From Pseudomonadota bacterium (lineage in GTDB: Bacteria > Pseudomonadota > Alphaproteobacteria > Rhizobiales > Rhizobiaceae): a stretch of 10,920 nucleotides of DNA. This document shows, piece after piece, positions 1 through 7,287 of this stretch. How positions within the stretch are numbered: the stretch's first letter is position 1; each line of letters begins with the position of its first letter. The stretch is from NCBI GenBank assembly GCA_023399465.1, contig JAEWPB010000081.1, positions 1 to 10,920 on the forward strand, in the 5' to 3' direction. The notes beneath the pieces were generated by a model. That model saw nothing but the letters and a program-made list of their open reading frames with translations. It was not told where the DNA came from and searched no databases. A program made the position numbers and the translations under genes.

Positions 1-624
1 ACCTTCGCCAGCCGGATTGCCGGGCGTTGCCGTGCCCCAGAAGTTGAAGGTGAACTTGTCCCAGTTGAAGGCGATAATGGCGATGATGATGAACAGGACG
101 ATCGGCACCAGCTTGGCGATCGTCGTGATGATGTTGACGAACGCCGCCTCCTTGATGCCCTTCAGGACAAGCAGGTGAATCAGCCAGAGGCTGATCGACG
201 CGCCGACAATGGACTGAAGGTTGTTGCCGTCACCGAAGGTCGGGATGAAAAACGACAGGGCGGAGAAGATCGCCACCGCATAGGCGACGTTGCCGAGGAA
301 GGCGCTCAGCCAATAGCCCCAGGCGCTGTTGAAGCCGACGAAGTTGCCGAACCCGGCCTTGGCATAGGCATACGGCCCGGCGTTGAGCTCGGGCTTGCGC
401 ACCGCAAGCGATTGGTAGACGAAGGCCAGCATCAGCATGCCGAAGCCGGTGATGATCCAGCCAATGATGATCGCTCCGGGGGAGGCGCCGCGCGACATGT
501 CCGAGGGCAGGTTGAACACGCCGCCGCCAATCATGGAGCCGACCACCAGCGCGGTCAGCGGCAGGAGCGTAAGCTTGTCGGAGCCTTCCCGTACATTGCT
601 TGCTTGATCGTCAGCGATAGCCAT
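1..624 (-). CDS. arcD: ArcD-like basic amino acid antiporter (APC family), N-terminal part, cut by window edge
   Basis: This is an inner-membrane amino acid antiporter of the APC superfamily, most like ArcD, which exchanges external arginine for ornithine. The reading frame opens at ATG 624 and stays open for 208 codons to base 1, so the C-terminal half lies outside the window. GGAG at 633-630 gives a ribosome binding site 5 nt before the start. The glycine-rich unwound part of the first membrane helix is visible as GSMIGGGVFNLP (residues 29-40). The stretches ELNAGPYAYAKAGFG (79-93) and FNSAWGYWLSAFLGN (98-112) are typical of the ArcD/LysI branch. Hydrophobic segments lie near residues 18-40, 50-72, 98-126, 138-155 and 160-186. 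Family membership is strong. The exact substrate (arginine/ornithine, lysine or another cationic amino acid) is inferred from remembered family motifs. It is divergent from the binding-protein gene, which fits a shared role with basic amino acids. Confidence 0.72.
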   Translation of the reverse strand, partial: MAIADDQASNVREGSDKLTLLPLTALVVGSMIGGGVFNLPSDMSRGASPGAIIIGWIITGFGMLMLAFVYQSLAVRKPELNAGPYAYAKAGFGNFVGFNSAWGYWLSAFLGNVAYAVAIFSALSFFIPTFGDGNNLQSIVGASISLWLIHLLVLKGIKEAAFVNIITTIAKLVPIVLFIIIAIIAFNWDKFTFNFWGTATPGNPAGEG

Positions 625-774
625 GATCTCTCCAATCGTGCCAAAATAGACTTCGGATATGGAGTAACCGGCGTGGGCAACTACTATGCCGAGCACAGTA
701 TCGTTGCAGGCCGATTGCGGCGTTTGCCGCGTTCACGAGTTTTCAATTGCGGCCTCGGCCGACCCTCCCATATC

Positions 775-786
775 TGATCGCGATCA
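775..786. repeat. Perfect 12-bp palindrome, candidate operator
   Basis: TGATCGCGATCA reads the same on both strands. It lies about 150 bp upstream of the antiporter start and about 290 bp upstream of the binding-protein start, at the edge of the AT-richer part of the gap. It may bind a dimeric regulator. GATC-rich palindromes also occur by chance in this type of genome, so the function is only a suggestion. Confidence 0.3.
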
Positions 787-982
787 ATCAAAACGCTCCT
801 GTTCCATTGCTTGCGATTAACAAAACAAGAGTGCCGAGGGAGATAGAACAGGCGTGGGCATTTTCAACCCGCCAAGCGTCGGAGCAGCCTGGCTCGCGGT
901 ATGCCGTTGTCGACGCAAAGGGCCCGCAATCGGAGCCGAGGCAGGGCTGGCAAATTTCTTCAGTCGCAAGGTGAGTCCGGTC

Positions 983-996
983 ATTGCCACGGCAAT
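983..996. repeat. Inverted repeat ATTGCC-N2-GGCAAT, candidate operator of the binding-protein gene
   Basis: Perfect 6-bp arms flank two bases. The element ends 75 bp before the ATG of the binding-protein gene, a usual position for an operator or activator site. No regulator gene lies next to it, so the binding protein, if any, is unknown. Confidence 0.35.
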
Positions 997-1071
997 CCGA
1001 AGCTGTATCATCCATGGCTCTCACCCCGGTGCCCTGCAGTTCTTCCAACCTATGCTGAATGGAGTACGCTG

Positions 1072-1854
1072 ATGAAACGCCTGCTGACCCTTGCCGTTAC
1101 CGCCGCCTGCATGAGCTTTGCCGCAGTTGCGAGCGTGAGCGCCGAACCCCTGAAGATCGGCATGGCGCCGGAGCCGTATCCGCCCTTCGAGTGGAAGGAC
1201 GCCGACGGTACCTGGAAGGGCTTCGACATCGACATCGGCAAGGCGATCTGTGCCGAGATCAAGCAGGACTGTGTCCTCGTCGAGATCGCCTGGGACGGGA
1301 TCATTCCCGCCCTGCAGGCAAAGAAGATCGACATGATCCTCAATTCCATGACGATCACCGACGAACGCAGCAAGATCGTCGACTTCACCGTGCCCTATTA
1401 TTCGACCGGCGCGGCCTTCATCGGCCCGAAGGGCATGGCGCTGGAGCCGACCGTCGAAGGCATGAAGGACAAGGTCATAGGGGTGCAGGTATCGACGACC
1501 CATGCCGCCTATGCCGAGAGCAAGTTCGGCGAGGTCGCGGAAATCCGCACCTATCCGACACAGGACGAGGCCAACTCCGACCTGGTGGCCGGTCGCGTCG
1601 ACACCGTACTGGCCGACAAGGTCGCCCTCGATGAATTCCTGAAGTCGGCCGCCGGCGCCGAACTCGCAATGCTGGCCGATGTGCCGGCCGCGGACGGCGG
1701 ACCGCTGAAGGCCGGCATCGCCATCCGCAAGGAGGACAAGGAACTGACCGAAAAGGTCAGCGCCGCCATCCTTGCGCTGCTCAAGAGCGGGGAATACGAC
1801 CGCATCGCCAAGCAGTATTTCAGCTTCGACATCTACGGACTGCCGCGCGAGTAA
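1072..1854 (+). CDS. Periplasmic amino acid-binding protein of an ABC importer (lysine/arginine/ornithine type)
   Basis: This is a 260-residue extracellular solute-binding protein of family 3, which captures an amino acid in the periplasm for an ABC importer. The start at ATG 1072 is chosen because GGAG lies 7 nt upstream and the protein then begins with a clean signal peptide, MKRLLTLAV, a hydrophobic core and a likely cleavage after A24 (SVSA/EP). The frame is open further upstream, but an earlier start would bury the signal peptide. Family features are GFDIDIGKA (50-58), SMTITDER (92-99) whose R99 should hold the ligand carboxylate, and LADKVA (180-185) whose D182 should hold the alpha-amino group. 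C60 and C67 have the spacing of the disulfide in LAO-binding protein, and the C-terminal YFSFDIYG also matches that branch. No permease or ATPase gene adjoins it. The ligand is inferred to be a basic or polar amino acid. Confidence 0.88.
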   Translation: MKRLLTLAVTAACMSFAAVASVSAEPLKIGMAPEPYPPFEWKDADGTWKGFDIDIGKAICAEIKQDCVLVEIAWDGIIPALQAKKIDMILNSMTITDERSKIVDFTVPYYSTGAAFIGPKGMALEPTVEGMKDKVIGVQVSTTHAAYAESKFGEVAEIRTYPTQDEANSDLVAGRVDTVLADKVALDEFLKSAAGAELAMLADVPAADGGPLKAGIAIRKEDKELTEKVSAAILALLKSGEYDRIAKQYFSFDIYGLPRE

Positions 1855-1859
1855 CAATT

Positions 1860-1894
1860 CGCCGCTCCGCGGTGCGTGACATCGCGGGGCGGCG
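1860..1894 (+). terminator. GC-rich hairpin just after the binding-protein gene: terminator, attenuator or mRNA-stabilising stem
   Basis: The arms GCCGCTCCGCG (1861-1871) and CGCGGGGCGGC (1883-1893) pair over 11 positions with one G-U. C1860 and G1894 add another pair, and the loop is 11 nt. It starts 5 nt after the stop codon. The following bases (GGCATTCTTTATATTC) hold only short T runs, so termination may be partial. A stem here is the usual way to keep binding-protein mRNA more abundant than that of downstream genes. Confidence 0.6.
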
Positions 1895-1944
1895 GGCATT
1901 CTTTATATTCGTCCCCCCGGGACCCGAGTCAGAGAAATTCAGGC

Positions 1945-3306
1945 ATGAGCAAATCCCGCATTACCAGCACCGGCAGCAGTTACGGCGTCGATCGCCTTCC
2001 CAAAATCGCATATGCCCGCGGCAGTTACCTCTTCGATGTCGATGGCAAGCGCTATCTCGACGGATCGGGCGGACCGGCGGTCTATTGCCTCGGTCACGCC
2101 CATCCCGAGGTCAACGAAGCCCTGGCGGAACAGAACGCCAAAATTGCGCACGCCTACCGCTATCTGTTTTCCAGCGATGCCTGCGACGAACTGACTGACA
2201 TCATCACCGATCGCACTGGCGGCAACTTTTCCAAGATCGTCTTTGTCAGCAGCGGCTCGGAGGCAGTCGAATCCTGCCTCAAGATCGCTTTGCAGTATCA
2301 TGCCGCCCGCGGCGAGATGAGCCGCCGGCGCTTTATCTCCCGTCGGCGCTCCTGGCATGGCAATACGCTTGGCGCCCTGTCGGTCTCGGACTTCAAGGTC
2401 CGTCGCGATTCGTTCGAAGGCAGCCTGCTCGACGTTTCGTTCGTCTCCTCGGCCAATGCCTATCGTCCGCCGGAGGGCGTTTCTGCCGATCAACTGGTTC
2501 CGCATCTCGCCGCGGAACTGGAAGCCGAAATCCTGCGCGTCGGTCCGGAAAACGTTGCGGCCTTCATCTTCGAGCCTGTGGTCGGCGCGGCTGGCGGCGT
2601 GGTGCCGGCGCCGGCCGGCTATGCCAAGGCAATTGAGGCCGTGTGCCGCCGGCATGGCGTGCTGATCATTGGCGACGAGGTGATGTGCGGCTCTGGCCGA
2701 GTCGGCACCTGGCGGGCGCTGGAGCATGATGGCATCGTTCCTGATATCATGAGCATCGCCAAGGGGCTTGGCGGCGGCTATGTGCCGCTTGGCGCCGCGC
2801 TCTTTTCCGACCATGTGCACGAGACCCTGGTCAGTGCCCATGGCGGTGCGCAGACGGGCCACACCTTTACCGGCCATACGGCCGGCTGCGCCGCAGCCGT
2901 CGCGGTGCAGAAGATCGTCAAGCGCGACAACCTGCTCGAGCATGTGCTGGCGCGTGGTGCCCGGTTGCAGCAGGAATTGCGGGCGGCATTGGCCGACGTA
3001 CCCGAGGTCGGCGACATCCGTGGCCGGGGCTACTTCATCGGGATGGAGATTGTCGCCAATCCGGCCACCAAGGTGCCGTTTGCCGCGAACCTCAAGGTGC
3101 ATGCCGATATCGGCCGGCGCGCCTTCGATGCCGGACTGATCTGCTATCCCTGCACCGGTAATGTCGGCGGCGTTGCCGGCGATACCGTCATCATCGCGCC
3201 TCCCTACAATGCCAGCGAGGACGAACTCGGCGAAATTGTTTCGACCCTGACGCGGTCGGTCAAGGATGCGGTCGCGTTCGCCCGTGCGCAGGAATCGCTG
3301 TCCTGA
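1945..3306 (+). CDS. Class III PLP-dependent aminotransferase, substrate unknown
   Basis: This 453-residue fold-type I, class III aminotransferase moves an amino group from an amine or omega-amino acid to a 2-oxo acid. The cofactor site is complete: SSGSEA (102-107) for the phosphate, SWHGN (136-140) with the aromatic residue that stacks on the ring, GDEV with D244 against the pyridine nitrogen, IAKGLGGGY with the Schiff-base K273, and HTFTGH (306-311) from the partner subunit. ATG 1945 is preferred because the protein then starts at the normal place for the family; the frame opens at 1876, but those residues cross the hairpin region. The ribosome binding site is weak (AGAGA near 1931). It lies 90 bp after the binding-protein gene on the same strand, probably co-transcribed with hairpin-limited readthrough. 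It is clearly distinct from GabT at 9594. Diamine, omega-amino acid or basic amino acid substrates are all possible; I cannot choose among them. Confidence 0.88.
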   Translation: MSKSRITSTGSSYGVDRLPKIAYARGSYLFDVDGKRYLDGSGGPAVYCLGHAHPEVNEALAEQNAKIAHAYRYLFSSDACDELTDIITDRTGGNFSKIVFVSSGSEAVESCLKIALQYHAARGEMSRRRFISRRRSWHGNTLGALSVSDFKVRRDSFEGSLLDVSFVSSANAYRPPEGVSADQLVPHLAAELEAEILRVGPENVAAFIFEPVVGAAGGVVPAPAGYAKAIEAVCRRHGVLIIGDEVMCGSGRVGTWRALEHDGIVPDIMSIAKGLGGGYVPLGAALFSDHVHETLVSAHGGAQTGHTFTGHTAGCAAAVAVQKIVKRDNLLEHVLARGARLQQELRAALADVPEVGDIRGRGYFIGMEIVANPATKVPFAANLKVHADIGRRAFDAGLICYPCTGNVGGVAGDTVIIAPPYNASEDELGEIVSTLTRSVKDAVAFARAQESLS

Positions 3307-3336
3307 CCACACTCCGGTCCATCCGCTCGATATACG

Positions 3337-3364
3337 AAAAACCCCGCCTCTAAGGGCGGGGTTT
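3337..3364. terminator. Bidirectional intrinsic terminator between convergent genes
   Basis: Perfect 10-bp arms AAACCCCGCC (3339-3348) and GGCGGGGTTT (3355-3364) enclose the loop TCTAAG. On the plus strand the stem ends in TTT. On the minus strand the A run at 3337-3341 is read as a T run. It lies 30 bp after the aminotransferase stop and 29 bp after the putA stop, so it can end both converging transcripts. Confidence 0.9.
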
Positions 3365-3393
3365 CATTTGATTGCCAGTGATGCGGCTGATGA

Positions 3394-6300
3394 TCAGCCA
3401 ATCGCCATCAGGCTTGCATTGCCGCCGGCTGCGGTGGTGTTGATCGAGGTCGAGACCTCTTCCAGCAGCCAGTTGAGGCAGTAGGCATCCGGATTGGTCG
3501 CCAGTTCTTCGCTCGATGCTGCCTGGACCAGGACAAGCGGGCCGGGGAGGGCGGCAATCGCCTTGTTGGCCGCGCGGATGCGTTCGGCATCGCCCTCGAT
3601 CAGGGCGCCGGCGAACGGACCATCGACAGCCCAGTCCTTCGACCAGACGACGCGCGAGGCGACGCTTGCCGGGAGATCACGCAGCGACGTCTGCAGGCCG
3701 GAGGCCGCGTCGATGGCAACGCTGTTGCCGGTCGCCAGCGCCGCGGCGATCTGGCGGTAGAGGCCGGCTTCGGTCTGCGGCACGAGCAGCACCTTGCCCC
3801 GCGGATGCAGCGCGTAAAGGTTACGCTCGCCGACCGGACCCGGAAGCTCGATGTCGAGGCCGAGTGCGGAGGCGCTGCCGGTTTCGCGGGCTGCCTGCGC
3901 CTCGGCATTCATGCCGCGATTGCCGAGCCACTTGGCGAAATCCGTCAGTGCCGGATCGATGTGGACCGAGCTGTGGCGCGGCGGGATCGGTGCAGTCTTG
4001 ACCAGACGGCCGAGATAGAGCGGACCGCCGGCCTTGGGGCCGGTGCCGGAGAGGCCGCGACCGCCAAAGGGCTGCACGCCGACAACGGCGCCGATGATGT
4101 TGCGGTTGACGTAGAGATTGCCGGCCTTCACGCTGTTGGTGACATGGGCAATGGTTTCGTCAAGGCGCGTGTGCAGGCCGAAAGTCAGGCCGTAGCCGGT
4201 GGCATTGATGTCGTCAATCAGGCGATCGAGATTGTCGCGCTTGTAGCGGATGACGTGCAGCACGGGGCCGAACACCTCACGCTTCAGGTCGGCAAGCGAA
4301 GCAAGCTCGATGATCGTCGGCGGCACGAAGGTGCCATTGCCGGTCTCGTTGTCGAGACCGATCTGCTCGACCTTGCGACCGCGGCTGCGCATCGTGTCGA
4401 TATGGCCTTCGATGATGCCCTTGGCCTCGGCGGTGATGACCGGGCCAATGTCGATCGACAGGCGGTCGGTCCGGCCGATGCTCAGTTCGTGCAGCGCGCC
4501 CTTGAGCATGGTGAGGATGCGATCAGCGACATCTTCCTGCAGGCAGAGCACGCGCAGTGCCGAGCAGCGCTGGCCGGCGCTGTCGAAGGCCGAGGCGATG
4601 ACGTCGAAGACGACCTGTTCGGCAAGAGCCGAGGAATCAACGATCATCGCGTTCTGGCCACCGGTTTCGGCGATCAGCGGGATCGGCCGGCCATCGGCCG
4701 AGAGCCGGTCGGCGAGCTGCGCCTGGATGAGGCGGGCGACTTCGGTCGATCCGGTGAACATCACGCCGGCGGTCTGCGGAGCCCCGACGAGTGCGGCGCC
4801 GACTCGACCGTCACCCGGCAGCAGTTGCAGCGCTTCGGCCGGAACGCCGGCTTCGTGCAGGATGCGGACGCCTTCGGCAGCGATCAGCGGCGTTTCTTCT
4901 GCCGGCTTTGCCAGAACCGGATTGCCGGCGACGAGCGCTGCGGCGACCTGGCCGATGAAGATGGCGAGCGGGAAGTTCCACGGGCTGATGCAGACGATCG
5001 GGCCGAGCGCGGCATGCGCCGGGCCGAAGGTGCGCTTGGCCTGTTCGCCGTAGTAACGCAGGAAGTCGATCGCTTCGCGGACTTCGGCGATGGCGTTCGG
5101 CAGCGACTTGCCGGCCTCGCGGGCGATCAGCCCGAGAAGGATCGGCATGCGCTCCTGCATGATGTCGGCGGCGCGGGCAAGGCAGGCAGCCCGGTCGGCG
5201 GGCGATACCGCTGCCCAATTTGCGGCGGCACCAGCCGCGAGCTCGACGGCGCGAGCGGCGTCGGCTTCCGAGGTTTCGGTGACCGAGCCGACGACGTCGC
5301 GATGATCGCCGGGATTGAGCACCGGGCGGGTCTCGCCCGAGGCATTGCCCGTTGCCAGTTGCGGTACGGCCGTCCAGTTCATGGCGGCGCTCGCTTTGAG
5401 GGATTCCGTCAGCGCGGCCAGTTCGTTCTCGTTGGACAAGTCCAGACCGGCCGAGTTGACGCGGTCGCCGTAGAGATCGGCGGGCAGCGGGATCTGGTCA
5501 TGGCGAGCGCCGACGACGGCCATCGAGCGAACGACCTCGACCGGATCGGCAATCAGTTCATCGACCGAAACGCTGGCGTCGCCGATGCGATTGACGAAGG
5601 ACGAGTTGGCGCCGTTTTCGAGCAGGCGGCGAACCAGGTAGGCAAGCAGCGTCTCGTGGGTTCCGACTGGTGCGTAAACGCGGCACGGACGGTCGAGGTT
5701 GGCGCGGCCGACAACTTCGTCATAGAGCGGCTCGCCCATACCGTGAAGGCACTGGAACTCGTACTTGCCGACCTTATAGTCCGGCCCGGCGATGTGATAG
5801 ATCGTCGCCAGCGTCTGGGCGTTGTGGGTCGCGAACTGCGGGAAGATCACATCCGTGGCGCCGAGCAGCTTGCGGGCGCAGGCAATGTAGGAAACGTCGG
5901 TGTGGACCTTGCGGGTATAGACCGGGAACTCCTCGAGGCCGTCCACCTGGGCGCGCTTGATTTCCGCATCCCAGTAGGCGCCCTTGACGAGGCGAACCAT
6001 GATGCGGCGCTTTGCGCGGCGGGCGAGGTCGATGATGAAGTCGAGGACAAAGGGGCAGCGCTTGCCATAGGCCTGCACCACGAAGCCCATGCCGTCCCAG
6101 CCGGCAAGATCGGCGTCGAGGCAGAGGCTTTCCAGCAGATCGAGCGACAGTTCGAGGCGATCGGCTTCCTCGGCGTCGATGTTGAGGCCGATGTCATACT
6201 TCTTGGCGAGAGCGGCGAGCGCCTTCACCTTGGGCAGCAGTTCGTCCATGACGCGGGCGGACTGCGAACGCGAATAGCGCGGGTGCAGCGCCGAGAGCTT

Positions 6301-7083
6301 GATCGAAATGCCGGGGCCTTCATAGATGCCGCGGCCGGCCGAGGCGCTGCCGATCGCGTGGATGGCGACCTCGTAGTCCTTGTAGTAGCGCTCGGCATCG
6401 GCGGCCGTGGTCGCGGCTTCGCCGAGCATGTCGTAGGAATAGCGGAAGCCCTTCTGCTCGAGCGGGCGCGAGCGCTTCAGCGCTTCGTCGATGGTCTCGC
6501 CGGTGACGAACTGCTCGCCCATCATCCGCATCGCCATGTCGACGCCGCGGCGGATGACCGGTTCGCCGCAGCGGGCGATCAGACGGGTAAGGGCGGCGGA
6601 AAGGCCGCGGTCGTTGACCGTCGTGGTCAGCTTGCCGGTGACCACCAGGCCCCAGGTGGCGGCGTTGACGAACAGCGAGCGTCCGCCGCCGATATGGGAC
6701 TTCCAGTCACCGTCGGAGATCTTGTCGCGGATCAGGGCGTCGCGGGTGGCGGTGTCGGGAATGCGAAGCAGGGCTTCGGCAAGGCACATCAGCGCCACGC
6801 CTTCCTGGCTCGAAAGCGAATATTCATGCACCAGCCCTTCGACGCCGGTGCCCTTGTGCTTGGCGCGCAGGGCCTCGATCAGCCGGCGGGCGGTCTTCCG
6901 GACCTCGGCGCGGGTCTCGTCTGGCAGCGTGGCGGCTTCGAGCAGCGGGACGAGGCACTCGGCCTCGGGACGGCGGTACGCGGCGGTAATGGCCTGGCGC
7001 AGCGGACCCTGCGGCCGGATCTCGGGTGCGAAATCTGCAAAAATGCCGGAAGTATTGGTCGGAATGGAGGAGGACGTTGTCAT
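3394..7083 (-). CDS. putA: Bifunctional proline dehydrogenase / L-glutamate gamma-semialdehyde dehydrogenase, type B PutA
   Basis: This 1229-residue enzyme oxidises proline to P5C with FAD and then glutamate semialdehyde to glutamate with NAD+, passing the intermediate internally. The helical N-terminal part (1-200) is followed by the TIM-barrel proline dehydrogenase: IKLSALHPRY (261-270), NIDAEEADRLEL (301-312), RLVKGAYWDAEI (364-375) and RRLLENGANSSF (485-496), whose arginines hold the proline carboxylate. The aldehyde dehydrogenase follows: PWNF (701-704), FTGST (776-780), E806 in AETGGQ and catalytic C840 in GQRCSA. The tail (about 1040-1229) ends with GGNASLMAIG, the conserved end of long PutA proteins. 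There is no ribbon-helix-helix domain, unlike E. coli PutA (1320 residues), so it should not repress its own gene. Length and layout fit S. meliloti PutA (about 1233). An in-frame stop at 7099-7101 rules out a longer start; no good ribosome binding site precedes ATG 7083. Confidence 0.97.
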   Translation of the reverse strand: MTTSSSIPTNTSGIFADFAPEIRPQGPLRQAITAAYRRPEAECLVPLLEAATLPDETRAEVRKTARRLIEALRAKHKGTGVEGLVHEYSLSSQEGVALMCLAEALLRIPDTATRDALIRDKISDGDWKSHIGGGRSLFVNAATWGLVVTGKLTTTVNDRGLSAALTRLIARCGEPVIRRGVDMAMRMMGEQFVTGETIDEALKRSRPLEQKGFRYSYDMLGEAATTAADAERYYKDYEVAIHAIGSASAGRGIYEGPGISIKLSALHPRYSRSQSARVMDELLPKVKALAALAKKYDIGLNIDAEEADRLELSLDLLESLCLDADLAGWDGMGFVVQAYGKRCPFVLDFIIDLARRAKRRIMVRLVKGAYWDAEIKRAQVDGLEEFPVYTRKVHTDVSYIACARKLLGATDVIFPQFATHNAQTLATIYHIAGPDYKVGKYEFQCLHGMGEPLYDEVVGRANLDRPCRVYAPVGTHETLLAYLVRRLLENGANSSFVNRIGDASVSVDELIADPVEVVRSMAVVGARHDQIPLPADLYGDRVNSAGLDLSNENELAALTESLKASAAMNWTAVPQLATGNASGETRPVLNPGDHRDVVGSVTETSEADAARAVELAAGAAANWAAVSPADRAACLARAADIMQERMPILLGLIAREAGKSLPNAIAEVREAIDFLRYYGEQAKRTFGPAHAALGPIVCISPWNFPLAIFIGQVAAALVAGNPVLAKPAEETPLIAAEGVRILHEAGVPAEALQLLPGDGRVGAALVGAPQTAGVMFTGSTEVARLIQAQLADRLSADGRPIPLIAETGGQNAMIVDSSALAEQVVFDVIASAFDSAGQRCSALRVLCLQEDVADRILTMLKGALHELSIGRTDRLSIDIGPVITAEAKGIIEGHIDTMRSRGRKVEQIGLDNETGNGTFVPPTIIELASLADLKREVFGPVLHVIRYKRDNLDRLIDDINATGYGLTFGLHTRLDETIAHVTNSVKAGNLYVNRNIIGAVVGVQPFGGRGLSGTGPKAGGPLYLGRLVKTAPIPPRHSSVHIDPALTDFAKWLGNRGMNAEAQAARETGSASALGLDIELPGPVGERNLYALHPRGKVLLVPQTEAGLYRQIAAALATGNSVAIDAASGLQTSLRDLPASVASRVVWSKDWAVDGPFAGALIEGDAERIRAANKAIAALPGPLVLVQAASSEELATNPDAYCLNWLLEEVSTSINTTAAGGNASLMAIG

Positions 7084-7287
7084 CGGGATGGGACCAGCTC
7101 AAATTGTCGGATATGTTGCTCATCCGCCGGTTTTGCGGCGCTAGCCGCGGCGCTGGGGCGGCCATTTTCGCGCGCTCCAATCCGCAGGTAAACGGATACT
7201 AGCACCGACCAGATTTCCATGTTGCCTTGATTTGGCGAAAATATAGGCTATTCGAATTGATTATCGCGCGAATTCAGGACGATCTGG
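7084..7287. promoter_or_regulatory. Divergent putA-putR control region with candidate PutR site
   Basis: These 204 bases hold both promoters. The putR side (7220-7275) is AT-rich. It contains an imperfect inverted repeat, CGAAAATA (7236-7243) against TATTCG (7249-7254), and the 8-bp palindrome ATTCGAAT (7250-7257). CGAATT recurs at 7253 and 7269. Lrp-family proteins bind degenerate AT-rich palindromes, so 7230-7260 is my best guess for the PutR site. TTGATT (7227-7232) with TATTCG (7249-7254), spaced 16, is a weak possible putR promoter. The putA side (7120-7180) is GC-rich and hairpin-prone. By family knowledge PutR activates putA when proline is present. Confidence 0.5.

Larger units (their letters stand above)
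625..1071. promoter_or_regulatory. Divergent intergenic region between the antiporter and binding-protein genes
   Basis: These 447 bases separate two divergent genes and should hold both promoters. Short open frames here do not look like proteins and have no convincing ribosome binding sites. Visible symmetric elements are a perfect 12-bp palindrome TGATCGCGATCA (775-786), an inverted pair CCTGTTC (798-804) and GAACAGG (846-852), and ATTGCC-AC-GGCAAT (983-996). Bases 781-850 are more AT-rich than the flanks and are the likeliest promoter zone. I could not place a convincing -35/-10 pair on either strand. Confidence 0.5.

Noticed and set aside
717..730. Small hairpin GCGGC-GTTT-GCCGC upstream of the antiporter
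   Set aside because: Five GC pairs with no context; such stems are frequent by chance at this GC content.
175..777. Plus-strand open frame of 200 codons over the antiporter region
   Set aside because: It lies antisense to a membrane protein with clear APC motifs, and its product is charged, low in complexity and without family features.
747..974. Possible small protein of 75 residues in the antiporter/binding-protein gap
   Set aside because: It has no ribosome binding site, no recognisable features and overlaps several other short open frames, as expected by chance in GC-rich DNA.
1072..1150. Lipoprotein signal at C13 of the binding protein
   Set aside because: The residues before the cysteine (TAA) do not match a lipobox, and a normal signal peptidase I site follows at residue 24.
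1021..3312. Long antisense open frames opposite the binding protein (1021-1899) and aminotransferase (1939-3312)
   Set aside because: They have the same codon-aligned register as the putA shadow, and the sense frames carry complete family motifs.
3805..7191. Very long open frame (1128 codons) on the strand opposite putA
   Set aside because: Its codons are the exact reverse complements of the putA codons in register. Stops there would need TTA, CTA or TCA codons in putA, which are rare in GC-rich genomes, so a long opening is expected. PutA explains the region fully, and the antisense product resembles no known protein.
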